This document shows, piece after piece, positions 33,413-42,037 of a stretch of DNA of 64,000 nt. The stretch's first letter is position 1. Each line of letters begins with the position of its first letter. The notes beneath the pieces are model-generated. The model did no database searches. It was not told the DNA's origin and worked only from the letters and a program-made list of their open reading frames with translations. This stretch comes from Sporosarcina luteola (GTDB taxonomy: Bacteria > Bacillota > Bacilli > Bacillales_A > Planococcaceae), in contig NZ_JAMBNV010000001.1 of NCBI RefSeq assembly GCF_023715245.1, positions 62,001-126,000 of the forward strand, written 5' to 3'. A program made the position numbers and the translations under genes.

Positions 33413-34423
33413 TTGGTTGAAAAGAAGAGTACGAATGAAAAAAGCATGTGGATCTCCGGGATTGCATTCACATTTTTTATTGCATTTTTAGGTTTTTTAT
33501 TAGCGAAAGTACCTGGATTCAATCACATCGGACAATTGGCGAGCGCCATCATCATAGCTGTTGCGTATCGGCAATTATTCGGTTATCCTGAAGCTCTTCG
33601 TGGCGGAATCACATTTTCATCGAAAAAGCTGCTGAGGCTAGCGATTATATTATACGGATTGAAATTAAATATCGATGTCGTCTTCCGCGATGGATTGGGC
33701 TTGTTGGCGCGTGATATGCTCGTCATTGCATTTGCAATCGGGCTTATGGTCCTTCTTGCCAAATGGCTGAAGGCGGATAAGAGCATCTCCATGCTGCTTG
33801 GAGTCGGGACGGGAGTTTGTGGGGCTGCAGCCATCGCGGCGGTCGCGCCGATCATCAAAGCGAAGGATGAAGACACCGCAATCGGAGTCGGCATCATCGC
33901 CATGCTCGGTACCGTGTTTGCCATCGGCTATACAGTATTACGGCCGATAGTGCCGTTGCTCCCGACAGAATACGGTATCTGGTCGGGCATGAGTCTCCAC
34001 GAATTAGCCCATGTAGCAATTGCTGCAGCTCCCGCTGGGGAAGATGCACTTGCGCTTGCGCTACTTGCGAAACTCGGCAGGGTATTTCTCTTAGTGCCGT
34101 TATGCTTCATTTTCATTTATTTCATGAAACGTAAAAGTAAAGGGGAAGAAGAGGGGCAGAACAAAATTGAATTCCCTTGGTTCCTCGTCGGGTTCATTGC
34201 GATGAGCTTATTCGGAAGCTATGTGCTAGGCAACTTGATTCCGATATCTGAAAGCGTACTGGCAGGAATCAGCACTGCAACGACATGGCTATTGACAGCC
34301 GCCATGGTTGGACTCGGCTTGAACGTGAGCATGAAAGACCTGCGTGAACGCGCGATGAGACCATTAATTGCAGTGACAATCACATCAATCTGCTTGTCTG
34401 TTTTGGTGTATTTTATAATTTGA
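33413..34423 (+). CDS. YeiH/UPF0324-family putative sulfate exporter
   Basis: About 336 residues with ten helices; family blocks GLKLNIDVVFRDG, GVGTGVCGAAAIAAVAPIIK and SLHELAHVAIAAAPAG are clear. Members are annotated as sulfate or sulfonate exporters without firm proof. An earlier ATG at 33377 is in frame, but AGGAGGTGG (33399-33407) is 5-6 bases before TTG 33413, which is the better start. Controlled probably by the divergent LysR regulator. Confidence 0.85.
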   Translation: MVEKKSTNEKSMWISGIAFTFFIAFLGFLLAKVPGFNHIGQLASAIIIAVAYRQLFGYPEALRGGITFSSKKLLRLAIILYGLKLNIDVVFRDGLGLLARDMLVIAFAIGLMVLLAKWLKADKSISMLLGVGTGVCGAAAIAAVAPIIKAKDEDTAIGVGIIAMLGTVFAIGYTVLRPIVPLLPTEYGIWSGMSLHELAHVAIAAAPAGEDALALALLAKLGRVFLLVPLCFIFIYFMKRKSKGEEEGQNKIEFPWFLVGFIAMSLFGSYVLGNLIPISESVLAGISTATTWLLTAAMVGLGLNVSMKDLRERAMRPLIAVTITSICLSVLVYFII

Positions 34424-34470
34424 AAATCATGGGCTTAATTGCCGATGGAGAATAAATAGAAAACCAAAAG

Positions 34471-34503
34471 AAAAAGGGCACTCCCTGACGGAGATGCCCT
34501 TTT
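34471..34503. terminator. Bidirectional terminator
   Basis: AAAAGGGCACTCC-CTGAC-GGAGATGCCCTTTT. Confidence 0.88.
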
Positions 34504-34512
34504 AGATATAAA

Positions 34513-34734
34513 TTAACCAACTGAGTAGTTCTTATGAGAAACAACGGTGAGGTTGGATGCGACACCAATACGGTCGGCGTCGTCCTCCGAAATTTTAACG
34601 ATGACTGAGTTTTCGAGAATCTTATGAATTGTTCCGTTCACCTCAAAATCATTGCGAACGAATGAAATCTCCTCATCGATATGACGAGCTGCGACAAAAT
34701 CTGAAACAGGTTTCTCCCTGCGTGGAAATGCCAA
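34513..34734 (-). CDS. YkvS/DUF2187-family small protein
   Basis: About 73 residues with the DUF2187 core EEISFVRNDFEVNGTIHKILENSVIVKIS, an SH3-like barrel of unknown role. GTG 34743 is in frame, but it overlaps the AGGAG site; TTG 34734 is 8 bases after it and is preferred. A 150-base leader with an intrinsic hairpin precedes it. Confidence 0.75.
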   Translation of the reverse strand: MAFPRREKPVSDFVAARHIDEEISFVRNDFEVNGTIHKILENSVIVKISEDDADRIGVASNLTVVSHKNYSVG

Positions 34735-34777
34735 ACGAATCACTCCTACTGTTTATTCTCATCATAATCCCCTAATG

Positions 34778-34804
34778 AAAAACTGCTTAGGTGCATCCTA
34801 AGCA
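34778..34804 (-). terminator. Hairpin terminator in the leader of the DUF2187 gene
   Basis: On the minus strand TGCTTAGG-ATGCA-CCTAAGCA is followed by GTTTTTC. It sits 44 bases before the gene and about 60 bases after an extended -10 promoter (TGGTATACT near 34865-34873), so the transcript may end before the gene unless read through. Confidence 0.55.
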
Positions 34805-34923
34805 ATTGAAATCATGATGGAAAACAACTAGTTGAAACCGATCCCTATCAAGTTGTCTATAACTAGTATACCATAAATTGTCGAACTTTGCAGAACTCTG
34901 AATCGTTTATGCCCAGCTGCTGC

Positions 34924-34952
34924 TTGACATTATACCTAGAGGGGTATAGAAT
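34924..34952 (+). promoter_or_regulatory. cstR promoter with CstR-type operator
   Basis: TTGACA (34924-34929), 17 bp, TAGAAT (34947-34952). Between them lies TATACC-TAGAGG-GGTATA (34931-34948), matching the ATACC...GGTAT dyads bound by CstR/CsoR proteins. Confidence 0.8.
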
Positions 34953-34988
34953 CAGAGTTGTAACAAACGATAAAGGAGCTGAAGGTAC

Positions 34989-35252
34989 GTGCATTACGAT
35001 GATAAAATCGTAAACCGATTAAAAAGGATTGAAGGCCAAATCAAAGGAATTTTACGGATGATTGAAGAAGGAAAAGACTGTAAAGAAGTCGTCACTCAAT
35101 TGTCAGCTTCCCGTTCAGCGATTGACCGTACGATAGGCGTCATTGTCAGCTCAAATATTATTTCATGCATGCAGAACGTTGATGAAAATAATTCGATGTC
35201 TCAAGAGGAGATTGTAAAAGAAGCAGTTAATCTCCTAGTAAAGAGTCGCTAA
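34989..35252 (+). CDS. cstR: CsoR-family persulfide-sensing repressor, CstR-like
   Basis: An 87-residue four-helix repressor of the CsoR/RcnR family. Cysteines fall at residues 31 and 60 (GKDCKEVV and SNIISCMQN), the same numbering as the two reactive cysteines of Staphylococcus aureus CstR. The copper-ligand histidine of CsoR, four residues before the second Cys, is replaced by Asn. So it should sense persulfides through disulfide or trisulfide links and not copper. Starts at GTG 34989 after AAAGGAGCTGAAGG. It heads a sulfur-oxidation gene cluster and has matching operators before itself and before the next gene. Confidence 0.88.
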   Translation: MHYDDKIVNRLKRIEGQIKGILRMIEEGKDCKEVVTQLSASRSAIDRTIGVIVSSNIISCMQNVDENNSMSQEEIVKEAVNLLVKSR

Positions 35253-35255
35253 CAG

Positions 35256-35297
35256 TTGACTCTTTTCTTTTATCGGTTTAATATACCCCTAGGGGTA
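35256..35297 (+). promoter_or_regulatory. Second CstR-controlled promoter
   Basis: TTGACT (35256-35261), 17 bp, TAATAT (35279-35284). The operator TACCCCTAGGGGTA (35284-35297), a perfect 14-bp dyad, covers the transcription start. Confidence 0.82.
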
Positions 35298-35328
35298 GTG
35301 GTATTTTGAAAAGAAAGGATGATTGAGA

Positions 35329-35808
35329 TTGTCGGAAAAGAAAAAGACGACCATTGTTTTGTTCAGTGGTGACTACGATAAAGCGATGGCTGCCTATATC
35401 ATTGCGAATGGGGCTGCGGCTTATGACCATGAAGTGACGATTTTCCATACGTTTTGGGGGTTGAATGCACTTCGCAAAGAGGATCACGTTCCAGTGAAGA
35501 AAGGGTTTTTGGAAAAAATGTTCGGGAAAATGATGCCGCGTGGCGCAGATAAGATGGGCATTTCAAAAATGAATATGGCTGGAATGGGACCTAAATTGAT
35601 TAAGCATGTCATGAAAAAGCACAATGCGATGACGCTTCCCCAATTGATTGAGTTGGCGCAGGAACAAGACATTAAACTTGTCGCTTGTACAATGACGATG
35701 GATTTATTAGGTCTTGATCAAGCAGAGTTGCTGGAAGGCATCAATTATGCGGGCGTAGCTGCTTATTTGGCTGATGCGCAAGATGGAAATGTGAATTTAT
35801 TTATTTAA
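35329..35808 (+). CDS. DsrE/DsrF/DrsH-like sulfur relay protein
   Basis: A 159-residue protein of the DsrE2-like group: [34 protein letters not shown] opening in the DsrE fold, and a conserved cysteine in [15 protein letters not shown]. Such proteins carry sulfane sulfur between rhodanese and TusA-type partners. TTG 35329 is 9 bases after AAAGGA; the in-frame TTG 35323 is too close. Part of the CstR-regulated operon. Confidence 0.82.
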   Translation: MSEKKKTTIVLFSGDYDKAMAAYIIANGAAAYDHEVTIFHTFWGLNALRKEDHVPVKKGFLEKMFGKMMPRGADKMGISKMNMAGMGPKLIKHVMKKHNAMTLPQLIELAQEQDIKLVACTMTMDLLGLDQAELLEGINYAGVAAYLADAQDGNVNLFI

Positions 35809-35825
35809 AAAAGGAGGAAATAACA

Positions 35826-37292
35826 ATGAATGAAGTAACAGCAAAAGAAATCGAAGCAAAACTATCCGCGAGACAGCCGCTTACTCTTATAGATGTCCGT
35901 GAAGTGGATGAAGTCGCTGAAGGAAAAATTCCTGGTTCCATTAATATCCCCCTTGGATTATTGGAGTTCCGTATGAATGAATTGGATAAAACAAAAGAAT
36001 ACACAATGGTTTGCCGGTCGGGAGGACGTAGCGGACAGGCGACGAACTTCCTTGAAAGTTACGGATACAAAGTAGTTAATATGGCAGGCGGCATGTTGGC
36101 TTGGGAAGGCCCGACAGAGGATTTATTTACAAAAAATAATACCCCTGGGGGCAATTTGGAGGGCAGTGCAGTTACACCGATGACAGCTGGAGAAGTCGCA
36201 AAGAAAGTGATTAATAAAGAAAAGTTCTTCATTTTGGATGTCCGTAATGAAGATGCGTTTGCGGATTGGAAAATTGAAGGGGAGAACATTCACTATTTGA
36301 ATAGCCCTTATTTCGATTTACTCGATGGCGTAGAGGAAATCTTCGATCAAATTCCGACTGATAAAGAGGTTGTTGTCGTCTGTGCGAAGGAAGGTTCTTC
36401 GATTTTTGTCGCGGAAATGCTTGCTGAGGCAGGTCGTGACGTTCACTACTTGCAAGGCGGCATGAAAGCATGGAGCGAACATCTGGAGCCGGTGAAAGTC
36501 GGTGACTTGAAGGATGGCGGCGCGATTTATCAATTCGTCCGGATCGGAAAAGGCTGCCTTTCATATATGATTGTGTCGAACGGAGAAGCGGTCATTGTGG
36601 ATGCAACAAGAATGACCGATGTCTTCCTTGATTTCGCAAAACAATTAGACGTGAAGATTACGAATGTACTCGATACACATCTGCATGCGGACCATATTTC
36701 CGGCGGACGTCAAATTGCGGAAGCTGTGAACGGAACGTACTGGCTGCCTCCGAAAGACGCAACAGAAGTGACGTTTGATTACGAACCGTTGGAAGGCGGC
36801 CGTGTGATTACAGTGGGGACATCGAAAATCGATATTCAAGCGCTTTATTCACCGGGTCACACGATTGGCTCCACCTCGTTTATTGTAGACGATGCATATT
36901 TACTGTCAGGAGATATTTTATTCATCGACTCGATCGGTCGTCCTGATCTCGCCGGATTGGCGGAAGATTGGGTCGGCGATCTGCGAGATACATTGTATAG
37001 CCGTTATCGTGAGTTAGCGGAAGATCTACTCGTACTTCCCGCGCACTTCATGATTATCGAAGAGTTGAATGAAGATGGAAGCGTTTCGGAAAAGTTAGGA
37101 ACGCTGTTCGCGAATAACCACGGCTTGAATATTGAGGATGAACAGGAATTCCGTCAACTGGTGACAGGAAACTTGCCTCCTCAACCAAATGCGTACCAAG
37201 AAATCCGTCAAACGAATATGGGGAAAATCAATCCTAACGAAGAAACGCAGCGGGAAATGGAAATCGGACCGAATCGTTGTGCAGTAAGGTAA
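35826..37292 (+). CDS. Rhodanese-rhodanese-persulfide dioxygenase fusion (CstB-like, reversed order)
   Basis: A 488-residue three-domain protein. Rhodanese 1 (residues 1-100) has active loop CRSGGRSG with Cys63. Rhodanese 2 (115-222) has CAKEGSS with Cys186. Residues 230-440 are an ETHE1-type metallo-beta-lactamase fold with THLHADH (His285, His287, Asp289, His290), SPGHT and SGDILF. The C-terminus carries one more cysteine in [12 protein letters not shown]1-type enzymes oxidise glutathione- or thiol-persulfide to sulfite, and rhodaneses combine persulfide and sulfite to thiosulfate. In S. aureus CstB the dioxygenase is N-terminal; here it is C-terminal. Downstream TauE would export sulfite or related anions. 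Confidence 0.92.
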   Translation: MNEVTAKEIEAKLSARQPLTLIDVREVDEVAEGKIPGSINIPLGLLEFRMNELDKTKEYTMVCRSGGRSGQATNFLESYGYKVVNMAGGMLAWEGPTEDLFTKNNTPGGNLEGSAVTPMTAGEVAKKVINKEKFFILDVRNEDAFADWKIEGENIHYLNSPYFDLLDGVEEIFDQIPTDKEVVVVCAKEGSSIFVAEMLAEAGRDVHYLQGGMKAWSEHLEPVKVGDLKDGGAIYQFVRIGKGCLSYMIVSNGEAVIVDATRMTDVFLDFAKQLDVKITNVLDTHLHADHISGGRQIAEAVNGTYWLPPKDATEVTFDYEPLEGGRVITVGTSKIDIQALYSPGHTIGSTSFIVDDAYLLSGDILFIDSIGRPDLAGLAEDWVGDLRDTLYSRYRELAEDLLVLPAHFMIIEELNEDGSVSEKLGTLFANNHGLNIEDEQEFRQLVTGNLPPQPNAYQEIRQTNMGKINPNEETQREMEIGPNRCAVR

Positions 37293-37316
37293 TTTAACCA
37301 AAAGGAGAAGATGAAA

Positions 37317-37544
37317 ATGAACGTAACAAAAGTATTAGATGCAAAAGGGTTGGCATGCCCAATGCCGGTTGTACGTGCAAGAAAGACGATGAAGGAAATG
37401 GAGACGGGTGAAATCCTGGAAATCTTCACAACTGACAAAGGCTCAGTCGCTGATATGACAGCATGGGCAAAATCTAGCGGCCATGAAATGGTTGATCAAA
37501 AAGAAGATGCAGGCGTCTTCACATTCTGGATTAAGAAAGGCTGA
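37317..37544 (+). CDS. TusA-family sulfur carrier protein
   Basis: A 75-residue protein with the TusA signature AKGLACPMPVVRARK, sulfur-carrying Cys14. ATG 37317 lies nine bases after GGAG; the in-frame ATG 37311 is only three away. Placed between the persulfide dioxygenase and TauE genes, like TauA-type CstA modules. Confidence 0.92.
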   Translation: MNVTKVLDAKGLACPMPVVRARKTMKEMETGEILEIFTTDKGSVADMTAWAKSSGHEMVDQKEDAGVFTFWIKKG

Positions 37545-37603
37545 TTGTAGGGTAGGGGGTATCTGAGTAGATACCCTTTCCTGATTTAGGAGGTAAATAC
37601 TCG

Positions 37604-38377
37604 ATGGATATGACATTTCTACTAACGATTTTCCTCATCGGATTTGTAGGATCCTTCGTTTCCGGAATGGTCGGAATCGGCGGATCGATCATCAAATATC
37701 CGATGCTATTATACATTCCGCCATTACTTGGAATTGCAGCATTCTCTGCGCACGAAGTTTCAGGAATCAGTGCAATCCAAGTGTTTTTCGCGACGATATC
37801 CGGATTGTGGGTATATCGGACAGGCGGATATCTCAATAAAACGCTGATCATCTACATGGGGAGCGCGATTTTGGTCGGAAGCTTTATCGGGGGCTACGGC
37901 TCCAATTTGATTTCTGAAGGAAGCATCAACCTCGTGTACGGAATTCTTGCAACGATTGCGGCCATCATGATGTTCATCCCGAAAAAAGGATTGGATGATA
38001 TTCCGGCGGATCAGGTTGTTTTCAATAAATGGCTTGCAGCCGTGCTCGCTTTCATCGTAGGGATTGCAGCTGGAATTGTTGGAGCTGCCGGCGCGTTCAT
38101 TTTAGTTCCAATTATGCTTGTCGTTTTGAAAATCCCGACACGCATGACGATTGCTACTTCCCTCGCCATTACATTCATTTCATCGATCGGTTCGACGGTA
38201 GGGAAGATCGTGACAGACCAGGTGCTTTACGGTCCGGCAGCTGTCATGATTGTAGCGAGCATCCTCGCCGCGCCACTCGGGGCAAAAGCAGGACAGAAGA
38301 TGAATACGGAAGTATTGCAGGGGATATTGGCAGTTTTGATTTTAGGGACCGCTGTGAAGATCTGGTTGGATTTTTGA
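37604..38377 (+). CDS. TauE/SafE-family sulfite exporter
   Basis: A 257-residue permease with eight helices; [20 protein letters not shown] and [20 protein letters not shown] are the two TauE repeats. As last gene of the CstR cluster it should export sulfite, thiosulfate or a related anion produced by the upstream enzymes. ATG 37604 after TTAGGAGG. Followed by a terminator shared with plsY. Confidence 0.9.
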   Translation: MDMTFLLTIFLIGFVGSFVSGMVGIGGSIIKYPMLLYIPPLLGIAAFSAHEVSGISAIQVFFATISGLWVYRTGGYLNKTLIIYMGSAILVGSFIGGYGSNLISEGSINLVYGILATIAAIMMFIPKKGLDDIPADQVVFNKWLAAVLAFIVGIAAGIVGAAGAFILVPIMLVVLKIPTRMTIATSLAITFISSIGSTVGKIVTDQVLYGPAAVMIVASILAAPLGAKAGQKMNTEVLQGILAVLILGTAVKIWLDF

Positions 38378-38400
38378 TTGATAAAAGGCAATCTCATCGA

Positions 38401-38437
38401 AAAAACAGAAGCCTCATTCCGAGTGCTTCTGTTTTTT
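38401..38437. terminator. Bidirectional terminator
   Basis: AAAACAGAAGC, loop, GCTTCTGTTTTTT. Its stem also encodes the last codons of the convergent plsY-like gene. Confidence 0.88.
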
Positions 38438-39052
38438 CTTGAATGATGTGCGAATGCGTGGCTCCGTCCCTTTGCGAATCCGCTTCAAGTTTTCGATATG
38501 CTTCCAGATTGCCATCAAGAAAAGTAAGGTTGCAATTACTATTGGCCAATATCCATCTAACCAAACGGCCATGGCCAATAAAGTGATGTATAACATGATA
38601 ACGCCAAAGACAAGAATGTCAGATATGATGGCCACTAGAATGAATAGAATGAACCCGGCAAGTCCGAACCGCCAGTCAATCGCAAATAATACACCGATTA
38701 CTGTTGCTGTCCCTTTCCCCCCGTTGAACTTCATATGGAACGGATAGTTATGGCCGAATATAACAGCAGCTCCGACAGCGAATAATAACAAAGTGATGTA
38801 TTCCGTAGGCAGTCCGAAATGTCCAGCTAGCAGCCTTACAGCAATGACCGCGAAGATGCCTTTGCCAATATCAATCAATGCAACAAGCGCACCATACCGT
38901 TTTCCAAGAACGATCATCGCGTTCGACGCTCCGGCATTTTTAACACCGGTTTCTTTCAAATTAACCCCCGAAATCCAACGAGCGACTGTCGAGCCATGAA
39001 GGCAGCCGACCAAATATCCACAAATTATGATAGCTATAATCCATAACGTCAT
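38414..39052 (-). CDS. plsY: Glycerol-3-phosphate acyltransferase, PlsY family
   Basis: A 212-residue protein with five helices and the three PlsY motifs: GCLHGSTVARW (motif 1; usual form GSI-F), NAGASNAM/FNGGKGTAT (phosphate loop), and KHIENLKRIRKGTEPR (motif 3). It transfers acyl from acyl-phosphate to glycerol-3-phosphate, the first step of phospholipid synthesis. The unusual HGST in motif 1 and a divergent middle make it possible that this is a second, specialised PlsY copy. Confidence 0.85.
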   Translation of the reverse strand: MTLWIIAIIICGYLVGCLHGSTVARWISGVNLKETGVKNAGASNAMIVLGKRYGALVALIDIGKGIFAVIAVRLLAGHFGLPTEYITLLLFAVGAAVIFGHNYPFHMKFNGGKGTATVIGVLFAIDWRFGLAGFILFILVAIISDILVFGVIMLYITLLAMAVWLDGYWPIVIATLLFLMAIWKHIENLKRIRKGTEPRIRTSFKKKQKHSE

Positions 39053-39109
39053 AAGAATCCCCCAAAAATAATATAGTCATATACACCGATGTTCTAGTTT
39101 GGCTGAATC

Positions 39110-39193
39110 GCGTCCAAAGCAACTGGCTGCGCGTTCAAAAAGGCTGCATCCGCGCTCTAAGAAGCCACTCCCGCGCTCAAAGTATCCACCCGC
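39110..39193. repeat. Intergenic 21-bp array, gcgtccaaag/gcgctcaaag core, four units
   Basis: gcgtccaaagc, gcgttcaaaaa, gcgctctaaga, gcgctcaaagt at exactly 21-bp steps, between plsY and the SAM riboswitch. A drifted member of the gcgtccaaag family. Confidence 0.8.
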
Positions 39194-39336
39194 TTCATCA
39201 ATCCGTCATTCCGACTTCTACAACTATTATAACATCGAAGATAAAGCGCAAGTTTCAGAAAAAAATAAATTCACCCCTTGACTTTTAAAAAATAGTCTCC
39301 TATACTGTTCAACAAGATGAAAAACTGAATAACCAA

Positions 39337-39507
39337 ACTCTTATCAAGAGCGGCGGAGGGACTAGGCCCTGCGATGCCCGGCAACCGGCAAGTGATGAAC
39401 TTGCAAAGGTGCTACTTCCTACAGATTCGTGAAAACGGTCTGAAAGATAAGAGGAGGAATAAGCGAAAGCGTAACCCTTCTCTTAGCGAAAGGGGTTATT
39501 TTTTTAT
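39337..39507 (+). ncRNA. SAM-I riboswitch (S-box) with terminator
   Basis: P1 strands CTCTTATC (39338-39345) and GATAAGAG (39446-39453) enclose the S-box landmarks AGCGGCGGAGGGACT, GCCCGGCAACC and GGTGCTACTTCC. A terminator TAACCC...GGGTTA plus T7 follows (about 39471-39497). Its left arm CCTTCTCTTA can pair instead with TAAGAGGAGG, the antiterminator. SAM binding frees the terminator and switches off metY. A sigma-A promoter is plausible just upstream (TTGACT near 39278, TATACT near 39301). Confidence 0.95.
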
Positions 39508-39574
39508 TCCCAAAACCCCCAACGCCTCCGCACTGCATCATTTTCATCTTAAAAAACCACTGGAGGTAATGACA

Positions 39575-40873
39575 ATGACAAACAAACCACTTCAACCAGA
39601 AACTCTTCTCTTACACGGAGGGCAGAAACCGGATCCAATTACAGGTTCCCGTGCTGTGCCAATCCACCGTACTACTGCATTCGTATTCCGTGATACTGAA
39701 CATGCCCAAAACTTATTCGGCTTGCAAGAAGCAGGCAATATTTATACAAGAATTACGAATCCTACCGTTGCTGTCTTTGAAGAAAGGGTAGCACTCTTAG
39801 AAGGTGGAACTGCTGCAGTTGCTCTGTCTTCGGGAATGGCAGCAATCGCATTCTCCATTCTCAATATTGCGGGTGCGGGTGACGAGATTGTCGCTGCCGG
39901 CAATCTTTACGGCGGTACGTATAATCTATTCGCCGTTACGCTTCCACGCTACGGTATCAATGTGAAATTCGTGGACGCGGACGAACCTGAAAACTTCCGT
40001 GCTGCGATTACAGATAAAACGAAAGCGATTTTCGCTGAAACGATCGGAAATCCTAGCCTTCAAGTGCTCGATATCGAAGCGGTCGCAAACATTGCGCATG
40101 AAAATGAAATCCCATTCCTCATCGATAACACATTCGCATCCCCATACGGATCGAACCCAATCGAGTTTGGTGCTGACGTTGTCATTCATTCCGCAACGAA
40201 GTGGATTGGCGGCCATGGAACGACTATCGGCGGCGTCGTAGTCGACGCAGGGAAATTCGACTGGACGAGAGGGAAGTTCCCTGGCTTCACGGAGCCGGAT
40301 GAAACGTACAACGGCTTGCGATACGGCATTGACACGGCGGGAGCTGCATTCGCGACGAAGCTCCGCGTCCAATTGCTCCGCGACTTCGGGCCTTGCTTGG
40401 ATCCGGACAGTGCATTCAACTTCCTTCAAGGGCTGGAGACGCTCCATTTGCGTGTGACACGCCATAACGAAAATGCCGTGAAAGTCGCTGAATTCCTACA
40501 GGCTCATCCGTCTGTGGAATGGGTGACGTACACGGGTCTTGAAGATCATCCAACACATGAAAATGCAAAGAAATATTTGAAGAACGGGTTTGGTTCTATC
40601 ATCGTCTTCGGAATTAAAGGTGGCCGTGACGCAGGACGCAGAGTGATTGACAATATTACGCTATGGTCGCATGTTGCGAACGTAGGGGATGCAAAATCGC
40701 TTATCATCCATCCTGCATCAACGACGCACCAGCAATTGTCTGCGGAGGACTTGAAAAAGACAGGAACGCCAGAGGAATTGATCCGTCTGTCTGTCGGACT
40801 GGAGTCTACTGATGATATTATTGCGGACCTTAAGCAGGCGATTGAGAAAGCGGCGCCTGTCGCAGTTCGCTAA
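39575..40873 (+). CDS. metY: O-acetylhomoserine sulfhydrylase (aminocarboxypropyltransferase)
   Basis: A 432-residue Cys/Met-metabolism PLP enzyme. SATKWIGGHGT holds the PLP lysine (Lys209), with SSGMAAIAFSIL and DNTFASPYGSNPIEFGAD before it. Length and motif set match O-acetylhomoserine (thiol)-lyase, which makes homocysteine from O-acetylhomoserine and sulfide. The start ATG 39575 lies 8 bases after GGAGG; an open extension to 39374 is inside the SAM riboswitch and is not coding. Repressed by methionine surplus through that riboswitch. Confidence 0.95.
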   Translation: MTNKPLQPETLLLHGGQKPDPITGSRAVPIHRTTAFVFRDTEHAQNLFGLQEAGNIYTRITNPTVAVFEERVALLEGGTAAVALSSGMAAIAFSILNIAGAGDEIVAAGNLYGGTYNLFAVTLPRYGINVKFVDADEPENFRAAITDKTKAIFAETIGNPSLQVLDIEAVANIAHENEIPFLIDNTFASPYGSNPIEFGADVVIHSATKWIGGHGTTIGGVVVDAGKFDWTRGKFPGFTEPDETYNGLRYGIDTAGAAFATKLRVQLLRDFGPCLDPDSAFNFLQGLETLHLRVTRHNENAVKVAEFLQAHPSVEWVTYTGLEDHPTHENAKKYLKNGFGSIIVFGIKGGRDAGRRVIDNITLWSHVANVGDAKSLIIHPASTTHQQLSAEDLKKTGTPEELIRLSVGLESTDDIIADLKQAIEKAAPVAVR

Positions 40874-40901
40874 CTATTGCTATGATTAACATCTAGCTGC
40901 G

Positions 40902-40926
40902 AAAGCCGTCACATAGAACGGCTTTT
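40902..40926 (+). terminator. Terminator after metY
   Basis: AAAGCCGT-CACATAGA-ACGGCTTTTG. Its weak T tract may allow some read-through to the homoserine dehydrogenase gene. Confidence 0.65.
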
Positions 40927-40998
40927 GCGAGTAAAAGCGAAGCGTTACGAGCACGGGCTAAACGCCCTCCTCCGCTTTAGATCAGAAAGGGTGGTTTC

Positions 40999-41985
40999 AT
41001 GCCGTCAATTAAAGTGGCCATACTCGGTTTTGGTACGGTCGGTGAAGGTGTTTATAGAATCCTGCAAGAGAAGCGGGAAGAAATTAAAAAGAGCACTGGT
41101 TTCACCGTTGATGTCGTATCCATCCTTGTAAAAGACAAGGCGAAAGAACGCCTGCCGATAACAGGCGCAAATTTTACAGATGATATTCAGGATATATTAG
41201 GGAACCCTGAAATCGATATCGTTCTTGAAGCGATTGTCGGGGAAGAACCTGCTTATACGTATTTGTCGGATGCGATTGAGAAAGGGTGCCACATCATAAC
41301 TGCGAACAAAAAAATGTTTGCAAAACACGGACCTGCGTTAAGGAAACATGCCGAATTTCGGAACGTGCAAGTCGGGTTCGAAGCGACGACTGCTGGCGGG
41401 GTGCCAATCATCCGGACTGTGACCAATCTGCTGGTAGGCGACCGGATTAAACGGATCCAAGGCATTTTAAATGGGACGTCAAATTTCATTTTGACGAAAA
41501 TGCGCGATGAGGGGTCTTCATTCAAAGAAGCACTGTTACATGCACAGCAAAATGGTTACGCGGAAGCAGACCCTGCAGATGATGTGGATGGCACGGATGC
41601 TTTCCGTAAACTGATGATTTTGAGCGCGCTCGCTTTCGGCAGGCAGCCTGACTGGGAAGACGTTCCTGTCGTCGGAATCGATCATCTCGAATCAATTGAT
41701 ATCAATGATGCAACCAAAGGCGATCTCCGTTATCGTCACGTGGCAGATATTTGGAAGGATGAAAAAGGGAAGCTGCAGGCGACGGTAGGACCTGTCCTAA
41801 TTGGAGCGGATCACCCGCTTTTCAGTATTGACGGTGTCGACAATGCCGTCATCGTAAATACCGAATATCTCGGACCATTGACGTTGGTTGGCCCGGGTGC
41901 AGGAATGTATCCGACAGGAAGCGCGATGGTTGCGGACTTGCTGCATATCATTCGCCAACACGAAGCAGTCCTGGTGCCAAATTAA
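40999..41985 (+). CDS. Homoserine dehydrogenase without ACT domain
   Basis: A 328-residue enzyme: Rossmann motif GFGTVGEGVY (residues 10-19), TANKKMFAKHG, substrate site GILNGTSNFILTKM, and AEADPADDVDGTDAFRKL with the catalytic Lys/Asp region. It converts aspartate semialdehyde to homoserine. B. subtilis Hom has about 430 residues with a C-terminal ACT domain for threonine feedback; that domain is absent here. Standing 125 bp after S-box-controlled metY, it likely feeds homoserine to methionine synthesis free of threonine inhibition. ATG 40999 after GAAAGGGTGG. Confidence 0.93.
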   Translation: MPSIKVAILGFGTVGEGVYRILQEKREEIKKSTGFTVDVVSILVKDKAKERLPITGANFTDDIQDILGNPEIDIVLEAIVGEEPAYTYLSDAIEKGCHIITANKKMFAKHGPALRKHAEFRNVQVGFEATTAGGVPIIRTVTNLLVGDRIKRIQGILNGTSNFILTKMRDEGSSFKEALLHAQQNGYAEADPADDVDGTDAFRKLMILSALAFGRQPDWEDVPVVGIDHLESIDINDATKGDLRYRHVADIWKDEKGKLQATVGPVLIGADHPLFSIDGVDNAVIVNTEYLGPLTLVGPGAGMYPTGSAMVADLLHIIRQHEAVLVPN

Positions 41986-42029
41986 AAAAGTGGAGGAGGA
42001 ATCTTTAGATTCCGTCCTCCACTTTTTTC
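41984..42029. terminator. Strong bidirectional terminator
   Basis: AAAAGTGGAGGAGGAATCT-TT-AGATTCCGTCCTCCACTTTTTT. Confidence 0.92.
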
Positions 42030-42037
42030 TATGCTGT

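Noticed and set aside
39374..39574. N-terminal extension of MetY
   Set aside because: It lies within the SAM riboswitch and its terminator. A good ribosome site precedes ATG 39575.
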